From Varanus komodoensis (Eukaryota; Chordata; Lepidosauria; Squamata; Varanidae): a DNA stretch of 64,000 nucleotides. The translations under genes and the position numbers were made by a program. Of the stretch, positions 21,335 to 32,516 are shown one piece after another. The notes below the pieces were generated by a model. That model was not told where the DNA came from. It saw only the letters and a program-made list of their open reading frames with translations, and ran no database searches. The stretch is from NCBI RefSeq assembly GCF_004798865.1, contig NW_025335589.1, forward strand, positions 11,737,909 to 11,801,908, read 5' to 3'. Each line of letters begins with the position of its first letter. The stretch's first letter is position 1.

Positions 21335-22588
21335 GTAGGAAATCCATGCCTATGTAGTTATATTTATTAATTACCTAGTCTAGCACTTTAGGTGACTTTT
21401 GTCTTATATTTTGCAGTTATGCCTCTCTCTCTTTCCAAGGTGGCTTGCAAGTAGGACAGCAATACTTTAATCAAAACCAGTATGAGCAATAGTAACAATG
21501 ACAACTCCTAAAGATCTGTCCTGAGGAGGGAGGGAGTGGGGAGAGGGAAAGTCTGTCAGGAACAGGGGTCTAAGTTGATCTTTGCTTCCATGTCTCCTGG
21601 AATTCTTCCCACAGGACACCTTGTGGTAATTACCTTATTGGATGGTGTGGGGGTGAGACAGTCCATTTATGAATGCTCTTCACCTGCCTGATTCTCTCTT
21701 TACTCTTGAGAACAGGTGTTAGTGACTTTTTTGCACAGTGTCACTCTAGCAATTGTCAAAGAAAAGTTGTATCTTTATACTCCAGAATAGTATTATGGCA
21801 ATAATATAAACAAACATGATTTCAAGGCTGAATTGAATATTGATATTTAGCTATGAGCATACATCTCACTAACAGGTGAAAATAGTGAAACATGGGTTGA
21901 AGACTAAGTCCTGTCTGATTCTTAACTCTTCAAATATTTTTATTTTATGAATATCATATGGAAACTCTTTTAAAAATATTTTGACCCATTTCAAATTGAG
22001 CTTCTGGTGCTACACTAACATGTTCCCATCATATATTTTCCAAGATGGAAAATAGGAACTACTTGTGGCCCCATGGGTTTCTCCAGGTCAAGTATCCAAT
22101 CACACTGTGAAATGTAGGAAGATTCCATATTCAAACCAGTGAGCTAAAGCAGGGCTCACTTTTCTTCTTCACAAGATGAAAGGGCTAGGATGGAGGTGGA
22201 AGACATGTGCTCCTAAGTCCCTTGCCTGCTCCACATCCTGTCAGGAATTAATGCCTCTCTGGACTTTCAGCATGCTATTTCACAAAGCATCATTATAGCT
22301 TTTTCAGATGCCTGTTCAGCAACTGTTGCAGTATTGCCCATAGCTATCTTAGAGTTAACTGCTTTGTACATGAAATGGAACAAAACAGTGTGCGTAAATG
22401 CAGCAGATTGCGATGGGGGAACATGCTATAGCTTTTGTGTGCATTTATTGCTGGGAGAATAAATACGAAATTCACCCTCCACTTGCGGTACAAAAATCAG
22501 CATTCTACCGTTTTTTTATTTGTCAGTTGCCAGTGGCTATGTCATAGGATTACACCTCTTAATTTTTTCATTCCTGTGTCCTTTTTAG
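21335..22588 (+). other. RAPGEF2: Intron between exons k and l
   Basis: About 1.25 kb. A possible old LINE 3'UTR remnant (minus strand) lies at about 21400-21460 (TTATGCCTCTCTC..CCAAGGTGGCTTGCAAG). Nothing else was recognised. The acceptor is GTGTCCTTTTTAG. Confidence 0.5.
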
Positions 22589-23148
22589 TTCCTATGCAGC
22601 ACTGTCAGAAAACAGAGGCTTGTATGCTGGGGCAACCATGCTTTCTTCTCCCAGTACAGAGGAGCTGTCACAGGATCAGGGAGATCGAGCATCACTTGAT
22701 GCAGCAGATAGTGGCCGTGGCAGTTGGACTTCTTGCTCAAGTGGTTCCCATGACAACATACAGACAATACAGCACCAGCGAAGTTGGGAGACACTTCCTT
22801 TTGGACATGCTCATTTCGATAGTTCAGGCGATGGGGCAGGACTGTGGGCCTCAGGCAGCCACATGGACCCGATGATGTTCTCCGATCATGGCACAAAGTA
22901 TGGCAGGCAGAGTCAAGGTAGGGAGGGCCTTGAACAAGCACAGTCCAGAGCAAGCTGGGCATCCTCCACAGGCTACTGGGGAGAGGACTCTGAAGGTGAT
23001 ACAGGTACCATAAAACGGAGGGGTGGGAAGGATGTGTCAATTGAAGCTGAAACCAGTAGCATAACATCTCTAACAACAGAGGATTCAAAGCCAGTTTCCA
23101 TGCCAGCTCATATAGCTGTGTCAACAAGTAATACAAAGGGTCTTATTG
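22589..23148 (+). CDS. RAPGEF2: RAPGEF2 exon l: tail with DSGRGS motif
   Basis: The largest exon in the window (560 nt). It encodes [20 protein letters not shown], then [20 protein letters not shown] and [19 protein letters not shown], and later [20 protein letters not shown] and [24 protein letters not shown] contains the canonical DSGxxS phosphodegron. RAPGEF2 is a known IKK-beta/CK1-alpha-primed SCF-betaTrCP substrate, so this motif is the likely degron. The segment [17 protein letters not shown] and the [12 protein letters not shown] stretch differ most from the human sequence I recall. The donor GTAAGT starts at 23149. Confidence 0.97.
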
Positions 23149-25475
23149 GTAAGTTTAACTTTGTTTACCACAAAGTATCCTACATAATTGCTGTAAATAT
23201 GTATTAATTGTATAAATATTTTCTTCAGTCTTTTTAAAAAGTGAAACGTATAGCTAATTCATTATCTTTTCTTGTGTTTTGCTTTTGTCAGTAAAGCTAT
23301 TTATATAGTGAAAAGTGATGCTTCCTGTTGCAGATAATCCATTTCAGTTTTTGTTAATTACATAGCTTCCCCAGCTTCTATATATTTCAGTCATTAACAC
23401 AAGCTCAGGTTCTCTATTCCAGCTTGTTAATATGTTTAGGCCAGCCCTCAAACATGGCTCTTGTATATTGGTGCTTTCCCCCCACATCTTCTCTGTGTTG
23501 GTAATAACATTGTTAAGCATTTGTTCTTCTGGAGTGCTCTGTCAACTATATTTATGTGGACTATAATTTCACAAGTTTCTTCTTAGTGACTAGATACTGA
23601 CATGTGAAGATGATAGTATTAGTGATTAGAGATTAAAAAGGAATAAACCTTGCCATAGGAAGTTAGGTTATTTTAAATGGTTTTAGAATGGTTTATTTAT
23701 TGACATTATGCCTTTTCTTCATGCCTTCATCTTCCACAGATGCTGGTGACTAGATTGTTATTTAGAAAGGATAGGTGTAAACTTGTAAACTTTAGTAGAA
23801 ATACGGGGAGAGGGAAAGGTTACTTCTTAAACTTGAAAGACAACTTTAGGAACACTGGATACCTTATTCAGGAATGGTCCAGTATTAATTGTATCCCTTC
23901 TTTCTTTTTTTGCTGTTGGACCATTTAAGGATTATATGCCCAAATCCAAATTATTCAACACCAATGTTATTTCATTTGACCCTTCCTAGTTGCTCGAAAG
24001 GAAAAAGAAAACTAATAGCTACTTTCTTGTACACAAAGATTTGCATATACTGGAAAGTTGATTTCTTTATTAGGTGCAGTCTGGTGTGTTTTTAGGTCTT
24101 CATTCATTAAAAAATTGGGTTCAAAGCAGAGATCTCTGCAGAAAAACTGAAATGGTATCCTTCCATTTTTTCAAGTGCTGGTCACCTCTTTTTCACGGCT
24201 ACAGTTTCCCTCAACTTGCTTCTGTGGATTCTTTCTAAAGCAACCACACAAAATTAATCCATCACGTACAGAGGGATATAAGTTGGCTGTGTGATTACAT
24301 TAATAACCAAAGCAAAAGAAGAAGTAGCATTGCCCTCACTCTGGCAAGGCTGCCTGATAATTTAACTGTGCAATCATACAATGAAACCATTTTATGAAGG
24401 CAGTGCTTTCTGCCTTCACTCTGTCAGGATGGATGATTCTACCCAATCTATTCCCTGACCCCTTGCCATAATGAAAAGCACATTTTAGGGAGGAAGGTTT
24501 TTTCTCCGAAAATATGTCCTGTTTCCCCATTTTTGCTAACCCCAAATATTTTACTTCCTGGATTTTTATATCTTCATTTCCCTTGTCTTCTTAAAGCTAT
24601 TACACGCATCTGTTTTCTGTTATTTTTCAAACTACCTTGGAAAACTTGTTTTTTTTGAAAGAGAGACTAGATGGTTTAAAAATAATAATACATAAGCATG
24701 GAGTGCAAAACACAATACTTGAAGAATGCATATATGCTATATTACTTGTAGAATGACCATGACTTTTTTCATATTGATTTTCTTGAAGTATGGTAAGAGA
24801 AATGGGATGGACAGGAATCTTTCCAGAATAGAATTCTGAATATGATAACTTTATATAAACAAATGTATTTCTGCAAAATATTCCAAGATGCAAAATGAGT
24901 TACTGTTTCTTTACTAAAAGATGAAAACACAAACATATATGTCCTGTGCTGCACAGTGTCTCTTTATCAGCTGTGCTCTTTACAAAGCTAAGCTTGTGAT
25001 TCTTTCTCAAAATGTCATCATGCCTTGCATGTATAATTCAAGTCTTAGCACAAGCTTGTTTCTATAATTGGCTAAGGATTTATATACCTTCTCTCATTAT
25101 TTTTCTGTTTGCCCTCTTCTGTAGCTTTGCAAGTATCTCTGTACTATGTATGAATCTCCCCCCCCTCCCGCATCCATCCATCCATACATCCTTCCTCCTC
25201 TCTCTCTCAATTTGCAGGGATGTGGGGAAATAGCAGCACAATCCAGTCAGAATCAAGCATTCTTAGATCCCATTTACTTTAATAGGAAGGTTCTGATGCA
25301 AACAAACTTAACCTGTGACTGTGTTGTTTTAATGCCAACATGTTTCGAAGTCTGCATTCCTTTGGAAGCACATCAAGCTAACAGCATTATGGCTTATTAG
25401 AGCCAAGTACATGAATACATAATGTTGCAACAAATATGTGGAAATGGTTGCTGACAATGTGCTATTTTACTACAG
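23149..25475 (+). other. RAPGEF2: Intron between exons l and m
   Basis: About 2.3 kb of AT-rich intron with a C-rich then (CATC)n-like patch near 25157-25190. No transposable element was recognised. The acceptor is GCTATTTTACTACAG. Confidence 0.55.
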
Positions 25476-25784
25476 CTCGAAAAGAGGGCCGCTATCGTGA
25501 ACCACCACCAACTCCGCCTGGTTATGTAGGAATACCTATTGACTTTGCAGAAGGAGTTTCCCACCCAGCCCGAAAACCTCCAGATTACAACGTAGCACTT
25601 CAGAGGTCTAGGATGGTGGCACGGTCAAGTGAAGCCCCTGGGACTTCAGTTTCAGCATCACAGCCGCAATCACAGGGTCATTCATCTAGCAGGCCTGTTA
25701 GCAAACCTCAGTGGCACAAACCAAATGATTCAGACCCACATCTTGCTCACTATCAGTCTCAAGGGTTTTCCACAGAGGAGGATG
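25476..25784 (+). CDS. RAPGEF2: RAPGEF2 exon m: two PPxY motifs
   Basis: Encodes [51 protein letters not shown] and on to [15 protein letters not shown] and PPDY are PPxY ligands for WW domains. CNrasGEF/RAPGEF2 is ubiquitinated by NEDD4 through such motifs. The Ala/Ser/Gln-rich middle ([20 protein letters not shown]) is the least conserved part. The donor GTAAAC starts at 25785. The exon ends one base into the Glu codon. Confidence 0.97.
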
Positions 25785-26585
25785 GTAAACATCTTATCAT
25801 GTTATGAACATAAGTAAGGGAGGCGTTTCCCAAAGTGCTTTTGTCCCAGTAGAGATGGGACGGGTCCAAGGAAAAAATGTGCACCTGTATCGGGCTCTGA
25901 GCTCAAAAGTAAGAAAAGAGAATATTTTTTTTTCTTTTACAGGCAACATTCCATTGTTGCCAAATGGTTTCTTGTGAAATAACAGCTATCCAAATGGCTG
26001 TTTTATGGTAGATATGCTAGGTTCCTCCATATCAACCTGACTTCCTGGATTTTAAAAGCCCATACCAGATTTTGGTGTTTGTTTTGGTGTGGTGTACAGC
26101 AGTTCTGAGATGGAGCTTCCATAGGCAGAATGCTCAACTTTTTTTTGTTTTGTTTGTTTGTTTAAAATCAGAGAGAGATCTGCACTGTTAGTGGGGGTAC
26201 TTAATGATTGTCTGTGAGCTTAAATGGACTCCGGGGGATGGTGGAGGACAGGAAGGCCTGGAGGAGTGTTGTCCATGGGGTCGCGATGGGTCGGACACGA
26301 CTTCGTGACTAACAACAATGATTGTGACGAATGTGTATAAATTAGATCCTTATTGAGTAAAATGTTGATTAACAGGTGAGCAAATTAACAGTCTGATTTG
26401 ATGAAATTCAAGTGGAAATGTCAGAGCAGTTTTTGCACGCAATCAGTAACATGTTAATCTAGTGGGGAAAAGATTATCCAAAATGTTTAATGAAAATAAA
26501 ATGTGAACAGAAAATAGGTAAATTCTTTTTCCATTAGTTCTAAAGTCCTTGAAATTTTTTCCCTCCTGCCCTGTTGTGTTTGCAG
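25785..26585 (+). other. RAPGEF2: Last RAPGEF2 intron
   Basis: About 800 bp, holding a (TTTG)n-like patch near 26136-26162 and a short BovB 3' end (about 26213-26322). The acceptor is TTGTGTTTGCAG. Confidence 0.6.
26213..26322 (+). mobile_element. Short BovB (RTE) LINE 3' end
   Basis: CTTAAATGGACTCCGGGGGA to GGTCGGACACGACTTCGTGA then CTAACAACAA is the BovB 3' terminus. It agrees with the reverse complement of 38866-38960 at nearly every base, so both are from a young subfamily. About 110 bp, strongly 5'-truncated. Confidence 0.85.
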
Positions 26586-26611
26586 AAGATGAACAAGTCT
26601 CTGCCGTCTAA
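26586..26611 (+). CDS. RAPGEF2: RAPGEF2 terminal exon: stop and PDZ ligand
   Basis: The acceptor TTTGCAG ends at 26585. Encodes (E)DEQVSAV then TAA at 26609-26611. The C-terminal SAV is a class I PDZ-binding motif (S/T-x-V), used by RAPGEF2 to bind scaffold proteins such as MAGI family members. This exon is only 26 coding nt and continues as the 3'UTR. Confidence 0.97.
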
Positions 26612-27534
26612 GAACTGGGGCTTCTGGATGCCGAGTGAGCCAACTGAAAGGAGAGCACAAGATGAAGTCCCTAATATAGGAGCCTTGGAACTCTAATTAA
26701 AGGATGGTGGACCTGTTTGCCTCCTTCCCTGCCTTAAAGCAGCATGGGGCTTCTTGTCCCCCTTCCTCCCTCACTCTTCTTCCCCTTGCATGTGAAATAC
26801 TGTGAAGAAATCGCCCTGGCACTTTTCAAACTGTGTTGCTTGAAATGCACAGTGCAGCATTCTCCCAGCTACCACTGTCGCTGTCTGCCACATCACACGG
26901 TATCATTCCAAATTCCAAGATCAACGCATCATTATGATTAACTCTGACTGCACTTCCCCAATGCCTGGAAGCATTTAAATTTTTTTTTCCACAGATCTTA
27001 ATCACAATCCTAGCACTTCACCTCCTTAGGATAATGAGATCAACTAATTAACTGCATTTGGCCTTTAACCTATTAAGGAAAAAATGTGTTAAAATCCTTC
27101 AAGTACACAGTGCTTGTTTGCTTGTTTACAATGCCTTTGTTGCTACTCTAAATGTTGTGTTCAGAGGGGGATAATGTTACACTGCATAATTACAGTATTA
27201 TTTCATACCTTTAAAGAAAGGTTGCTGGTGTGGACTACTTTTTAAAAAAAGTTATAGTGTGGCTAAGTAAAGATGGCATGGTCTACAGGGAGACCTGCAA
27301 GCTTCATTTTTAGTGTTCCACTCAAAGCACAGCTGATAACTTTTAGAATTGCTGGTATTGTTAATTTGCATCTTTAATAATGCAGGCTCATTGATTCCTG
27401 CAGATAGTGGAGAAAGAGAACGTTTTGTATCCCTTTCCTGTGCCTTGAGGAATACAGGATGGTGAGTGAGAAAATTTGTCCCACTCAGATGACATATGGC
27501 AACCTCATTTTTGTTACTTTAATTCCCCTATCCC

Positions 27535-27562
27535 CTGTCTGTCTGTCTGTCTGTCTGTCTGT
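27535..27562 (+). repeat. (CTGT)7 microsatellite in 3'UTR
   Basis: Seven perfect CTGT units. In RNA these would be CUGU repeats, possible MBNL/CELF-type sites; that role is inference. Confidence 0.9.
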
Positions 27563-27700
27563 TTCTTAAGCTTCTCCCTTTTACTAATGGTTGCTGTCAC
27601 ACAGAAGTGATCATGATAACACTACAGTTGAGGCAATTCAGAACACTGCAGCTAATGCCAGTCAAATAATCTCATTTTTGTTGGTTTGCCGTTAGGAAAT

Positions 27701-27706
27701 AATAAA
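27701..27706 (+). promoter_or_regulatory. Possible proximal polyadenylation signal
   Basis: Canonical AATAAA about 1.1 kb after the stop codon. Use is unproven. Confidence 0.3.
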
Positions 27707-28558
27707 CCCTTTAAGGAGAAACATCATTGTAGATCAATCGGCCATTGCAGTGCAAAACTATTCACTACTATGGATGGCTTTTATGGAATACTGCATGTGC
27801 AGAGAAGGCCACTGGGTAGCAATCACCTGCTCACAGCTGCTATTAGCCCTTGAATGACTGAAAAGAAATGACACTCCCTCCCCTTTCTATTTTTGTGTTG
27901 GTTTTGCACAGACTCCGGAAAAGTGAAGACTACCAATCCGAGTAGTACTCAACTGTGAGGAACTGCTGGTCTTGGTTTTTTGTTTTGTTTTTTCATTGAA
28001 CTCAGCTGATCATATTGATCAGTAGATAAACGTAAATAGCTTCAACTTCTAAAGATCAAATTGCAGTGTTTTTTCACTGTATTGAGCAATGTCAGTGCTT
28101 TATTTAATTATTCTCTTTCTCCTGCAATCATGGCTTTTTGTCTATTTGCTTATATATCACATTGTCAATTATGCATTTGTAATTTTACATGGAATATGCA
28201 TTTGCCAGTTTCATTATATAGGCTATGGACCTCATGTGCATATAGCAAGACAGAACAAACCTAACTGTATCACAAGTTGCACAAATGTTATATAGGCATT
28301 AAGTAATTGTAGACCATAGGACTGCTAATCTCAGTTCACTCTGTGATGTCAAGTGCAGAATGTACAACTAACTGGTGATTTCCTCATACTTTTGATACTA
28401 CTTGTACCTGTATGTCTTTTAGAAAGACATTGGTGGAGTCTGTATCCCTTTTGTATTTTTAATACAATAATTGTACATATTGGTTATATATTTTTGTTGA
28501 AAATGGTAGAAATGTACTATGTTTATGCTTCTATCCAGTTTGTATAAGCTGGAATATA

Positions 28559-28564
28559 AATAAA
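28559..28564 (+). promoter_or_regulatory. RAPGEF2: Likely distal polyadenylation signal of RAPGEF2
   Basis: AATAAA within TATAAATAAATATAACG, followed within about 50 nt by T/GT-rich sequence (TTTGTCC, AAGTTTGTTT). The AT-rich run before it resembles the end of long vertebrate 3'UTRs. Confidence 0.65.
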
Positions 28565-28585
28565 TATAACGTTAATGATCTCTGT

Positions 28586-29096
28586 ATCATTTTGTCCTAT
28601 CTTGCAAGTTTGTTTACATTGTAATATTTATATGTATGGGAGAGAGCCCATACAGCTTTGTTTGCTCTTTCTACTGGACTTTTTCCTTTTGATGCCCTAA
28701 ATCAGAATGCAAAACCTTATATTATGATGTGTCACCAGTACCAAAAAGTTACAAAGCCCTGGATATATTGATGGATAAACTAATGCTCACAACATGATGC
28801 TGATAAATTAAGACTGAAAACAACTTGAGACCGCACCCTGCAGAGGTCAATCTTTTTATTGCCTTTCTTTCACTTGCTGCTTCCTCACTTTGAGTAAACA
28901 TTTTCAGACAATTTATAGTCATAGTTAAAATACAGGTAGATAATGCAAAGCAGTTTAGGCCTAGTTCTGAGATAATAATCCAATGTTTAACTTGGGTTAC
29001 TTAAAATGGATGTTCACTTGACTAAATAATCCTATATTTTAGAAAGCTCTGCATAGAATACTAGTAGGCATCATGTGTTGATGAACATCAAAATAA
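28586..29096. other. Intergenic sequence just past RAPGEF2
   Basis: AT-rich, with no gene or element recognised. Confidence 0.5.
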
Positions 29097-30590
29097 AGAA
29101 AATAAAATCTGTCTCCACCTCTATTTCTTCCCCATTTTCCAGAAAGTGATAGGACCAGAAGCAATGATCTTAGTTTTCTTAATGCTGAGTTTCAAGCCAG
29201 CTATTGCACTCTCCTCTTTCACCCTCACCAAGAAACTCTTTAGTTCTTCTTCATTTTCTGCCATTAGAGTGGTATCACCTGCATATCTGAGGTTGTTGAT
29301 ATTTTTCCTGGCAATCTTAATTTCAATTTGTGATTCATCTAGCCCTGCCTTTCCCTTGATGTGCACTGCGTATAAGTTAAATAGGCAGGGTGACAATATA
29401 CAGCCTTGCATACTCCTTTCCCAATATTGAACCAATAGGTTGTTCCATATCTAGTTCTATCTGTTGCTTCTTGACCCACATACAGGTTTCTGAAGAGACA
29501 AATAGGATGGTCTGGTACTCCCATCTCTTTAAGAACTTGCCACAGTTTGTTGTGATCCACACAATCAGTAGTATGCTCAGTGAAGCAGAAGTAGATTTTT
29601 TTTCTGGAACTTCCTAGCTTTCTCCATGATCCAGCATATGTTGGCATTTTGATCTCTAGTTCCTCTGCCTCTGTGAAACCCTGCTTGTACTTTGGTAGTT
29701 CTCAGTCCACATACTGCTGGAGCCTAGCTTGTAGGATTTTGAGCATTACTTTGCTAGTGTGTGAAATGAGCATGGTTGTACGGTAGTTTGAACATTCTTT
29801 GGCATTGCCCTTCTTTGGGATTGGAATGTAAACTGACCTTTTCCAATCCTGTGGCCACTGTTGAGTTTTCCAGATTTGCTGACATACTGAGTGTTGCACT
29901 TTTACTGCATCATCTTTTAGGATTTTGAATAGTTCAGCTGAAATACTGTCACCTCCACTAGCTTTGTTGTTACTAAGACTTCCTAAGGCCTATTTGATTT
30001 CAGACTCCAGGATGTCTGGCTCAATGGTTATCAGGGACATTAAGATCTTTCTTGTATAGTTATTCCATGTAATTTTGCCACCTCTTTTTAATCCCCTCTT
30101 TCTCTGTTAGGTCCCCGCCATTTTGTGCTTTATCGTGCCCATCTTTGCATGAAACTTTCCCTTCATATCTCCAATTGGAGATCTCTTGTCTTTCCCATTC
30201 TATTGTTTTCCTTTATTTCTTTGCACTTGTTTATTTAAGAAGGCCTTCATATTTCTTCTAGCTATTCTCCAGAATTCTGCATTCATTTGGGTGTATCTGT
30301 CCCTTTTTCCCTTACCTTTTGCTTCCCTTCTTTCCTCAGTAATTTGTAAAGCCTCCTCAGACAGCCATTTTGCTTTCTTGCATTCCTTTTTCTTTGGGAT
30401 GATTTTAGTTGCTGCTTCCTGTACAATGTTGTTAACCTCCATCCATAGTTCTTTAGGCACTCTGTCTATCAGATCTAATCCCTTAAATCTATTTGTCACC
30501 TCCACTGCATATTCATAAGGAATACAATTTAGGTCATACCTCATTGGCCTAGTGGTTTTTTCTAGTTTCTTCAATTTAAGCCTGAATTCA
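29097..30590 (-). mobile_element. BovB (RTE) LINE fragment, about 1.5 kb, missing 3' end
   Basis: On the minus strand the order is: a linker/early RT part (PYEYAVEVTNRFKGLDLIDR, about 30574-30200), RT (WPQDWKRSVYIPIPKKGNAK, 29899-29702), a middle part (DCVDHNKLWQVLKEMG, 29647-29339) and a late part (LSIKKTKIIASGPITFW, 29435-29121). Wording matches BovB/RTE ORF2. The parts fall in different frames, so there are several frameshifts. The catalytic motif reads YAGD where BovB has YADD, so it is dead. Compared with the copy at 38.9-39.6 kb it stops short, at AAAATAAAATCTG, and lacks the 3' terminus. Confidence 0.88.
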
Positions 30591-31581
30591 ATTTAAATTC
30601 AATTTAGTGCTTCTAGAGCTGTCTGATATTGGAATTAAGGCCCAAGTCATTTGTTGGCTCTTGCATGTGTGAATGTGAGATAATTAATCACCAATTAAAT
30701 ATCACAATCACCAGTCACTAGCTAAGAACCAAAAGAAATGGGAAACCAGTTCCATGAGCCTAAGGAGACATGCAGTGTTTGTTTCCTTAACAGCAGGCCT
30801 CCATGCAAACAGGAGAAGAAGCACTTTGTGATATGGTTTTCGAGTGCAAAGCTTAAAAGGTTTGATCGTATTTCTTTTGGTATAATGCCTGAAAGAATAA
30901 TCTTAATGAAAATGTTTACCAAAAATTCAGCAGGCATATATGCTATCATATTTTTTTTATTACAAGGTACATGACAAGAAACATTAATCAAGAAGTACTT
31001 GGGGAAATCATTTTAAGAATGTGAACTATGCCTTTCTCCACAGTGTGAAGATAAATTTCAGTTTCCTGGAATTACATATCTGACTGCATCTTTCTGCCAT
31101 GCTGTATTCCCCAGCACTGAGATCTGTGTCCAGTAGGCCAGTCTGAATTGTCCTGCAATATACTAAGGCCAGCCTGTAGTATATCCTGAAATATACTAGG
31201 ATGTTAAATTCATTGTCACCTCATCATTAGAATTAATTATTGAGATTCTGCTGTTTATTTGCCCACAGACAACAAATGTTGTGTATTAGTGTTGCTGTTG
31301 ACATTTTAGTGGCCCCTACTATATGCCTTGACAGAATCTAATGTAGGTGACCCACCAAAGATTCAATCACTCATCTTTGTATGATATCAGGATCAACAGA
31401 CTAAAAGGGTTACTGTAAGGTGTGCTTTAAAGAGACCATAAGAAAGCTTTAGAACTACCAAACCCTGGGGAGTTCTAGCTGCCATATTCTATCAACCCAG
31501 CCACATATAATAGCATCACTTTAAAATATAAGCTAAAAATCACACCTTTTTGTTCTGATGGTGTCATTCAAATTAAAGAAA
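30591..31581. other. Intergenic sequence, nothing recognised
   Basis: AT-rich. Overlapping short open frames on both strands at 30722-30991 have no family resemblance. Confidence 0.5.
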
Positions 31582-32065
31582 TACAGTGGTGCCTCGTACT
31601 TCAAATTTAATTCTTTTCAGGAGGCCATTTGAATTGTTCAAAGACCAAATAAATCCCTTTTAGAAATAATGGAAAGTGAATCCATTCCTAGGCCTTAAAC
31701 AATACCTATTTCAATAAACGTAAACAGCTAATCCGCATAATTTAAGGTAAAAGTAGTGCAACTACATCCTAAAATTATCAATTAAAACTTGAAAACAGTA
31801 AAATATGTGTTAAAATAAAATACGTACTATATAATAAAATGAATTTATTTTACTGCACAAACATTGCGGAAGAGATGTTTCACTGTGAGAGACAACTTGG
31901 GCGCACAACAGATAACGTTTATGGAGCAACTACATTCTTTCACTGTGTGTGAAGTTTGAATATAGAAGCATTGTTCAAACTTTGGAGTGATTTTATCTTG
32001 ACATTAGCATTCAAACTCTGGATTGTTCAAAGTTAGAGTCATTCAAACTACGAAGCACCACTGTA
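31582..32065. mobile_element. Tc1/mariner (Tigger-like) MITE
   Basis: The left end is TACAGTGGTGCCTCGTACTT. The right end, inverted, is TACAGTGGTGCTTCGTAGTT. There are two mismatches in these 20 bases, and the TA at each end fits a TA target duplication. The CAGTGGTGCCTCG-type terminus is common to Tigger-like elements. At 484 bp with no transposase frame it is non-autonomous. Confidence 0.82.
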
Positions 32066-32142
32066 ATTGGGTTTCAGGATTACTCCAGTTTAATATTCAA
32101 AGATGTAGTCAAATGCTATTGGGCTTTGTAAGGAAGCAGTTG

Positions 32143-32342
32143 TGGCACAACCAGTGGGCATACACTTTGCACACTAACTGTCCCAGGTTCAGTTTCCAGC
32201 ATCCCCTGTCGGGGTTGGTTAAATGCTTGCTTAAAACCCTTGCTTAAAACCCTGTGTCAGTGAGCACAAACGATACAGGCAAGACGGTTGGACAAGGATG
32301 GTTGGACGGTTGGCTCCATCTAAAGCAACTGGATCCCACAAT
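32143..32342 (+). mobile_element. tRNA-derived SINE
   Basis: The head has an A-box-like TGGCACAACCAGTGGG and, about 40 bases on, a B-box-like GGTTCAGTTTCC, as in RNA polymerase III promoters of tRNA-derived SINEs. The body includes a short internal duplication (GCTTGCTTAAAACCCTTGCT then TAAAACCC). It ends near ATCCCACAATG. The family name is unknown to me. Confidence 0.65.
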
Positions 32343-32445
32343 GTTATTTTAAAACAACCACCACTGTCATGAGAGTATCTGTTAGTATCAAACAAGCCTG
32401 TGACATGTGATCGAAGAATAAAACCCTACCCATCAGGAAGCCCAA

Positions 32446-32516
32446 GAAGGAAGGAAGGAAGGAAGGAAGGAAGGAAGGAAGGAAGGAAGGAAGGAAGGAA
32501 GGACGGACGGAAGGAA
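32446..32516 (+). repeat. (GAAG)n microsatellite
   Basis: About 70 bases of GAAG units with GGACGGACGG near the end. Confidence 0.95.

Larger units (their letters stand above)
1..28585 (+). other. RAPGEF2: RAPGEF2 gene, 3' half (gene body)
   Basis: Fourteen exons between 999 and 26611 translate to a protein that matches my memory of vertebrate RAPGEF2 almost residue for residue from the PDZ domain end to the C terminus. RAPGEF2 activates the small GTPases Rap1 and Rap2 by GDP/GTP exchange at membranes and acts in junction formation, neuronal migration and neurotrophin signalling. Domain order here: PDZ tail, linker, RA domain, RasGEF domain, long Ser/Pro-rich tail. The paralogue RAPGEF6 shares the catalytic part, but the tail (DSGRGS, PPGY, PPDY, terminal EQVSAV) matches RAPGEF2. 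All exon phases join without a break, so the gene looks functional. The 5' exons (cNMP-binding-like domain, REM, most of PDZ) lie upstream of the window. Confidence 0.97.
26612..28585 (+). other. RAPGEF2: RAPGEF2 3'UTR
   Basis: Sequence after the stop to about 20 nt past the AATAAA at 28559-28564. It contains a (CTGT)7 repeat (27535-27562), an internal AATAAA at 27701-27706 and several TTTGT/TGTA-containing AT-rich stretches (for example TGTACATAT near 28473) of the sort bound by Pumilio or AU-rich-element factors. The end is inferred from the signal and the GT-rich sequence that follows, not from transcript data. Confidence 0.75.

Noticed and set aside
22435-23136. Other frames across RAPGEF2 exon l (146 codons +, 183 codons -)
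   Set aside because: Shadows of the true exon frame, which matches RAPGEF2 and keeps phase with its neighbours.
30722-30991. Mirror-image frames of 89 and 78 codons
   Set aside because: No family resemblance and fully overlapping on opposite strands.
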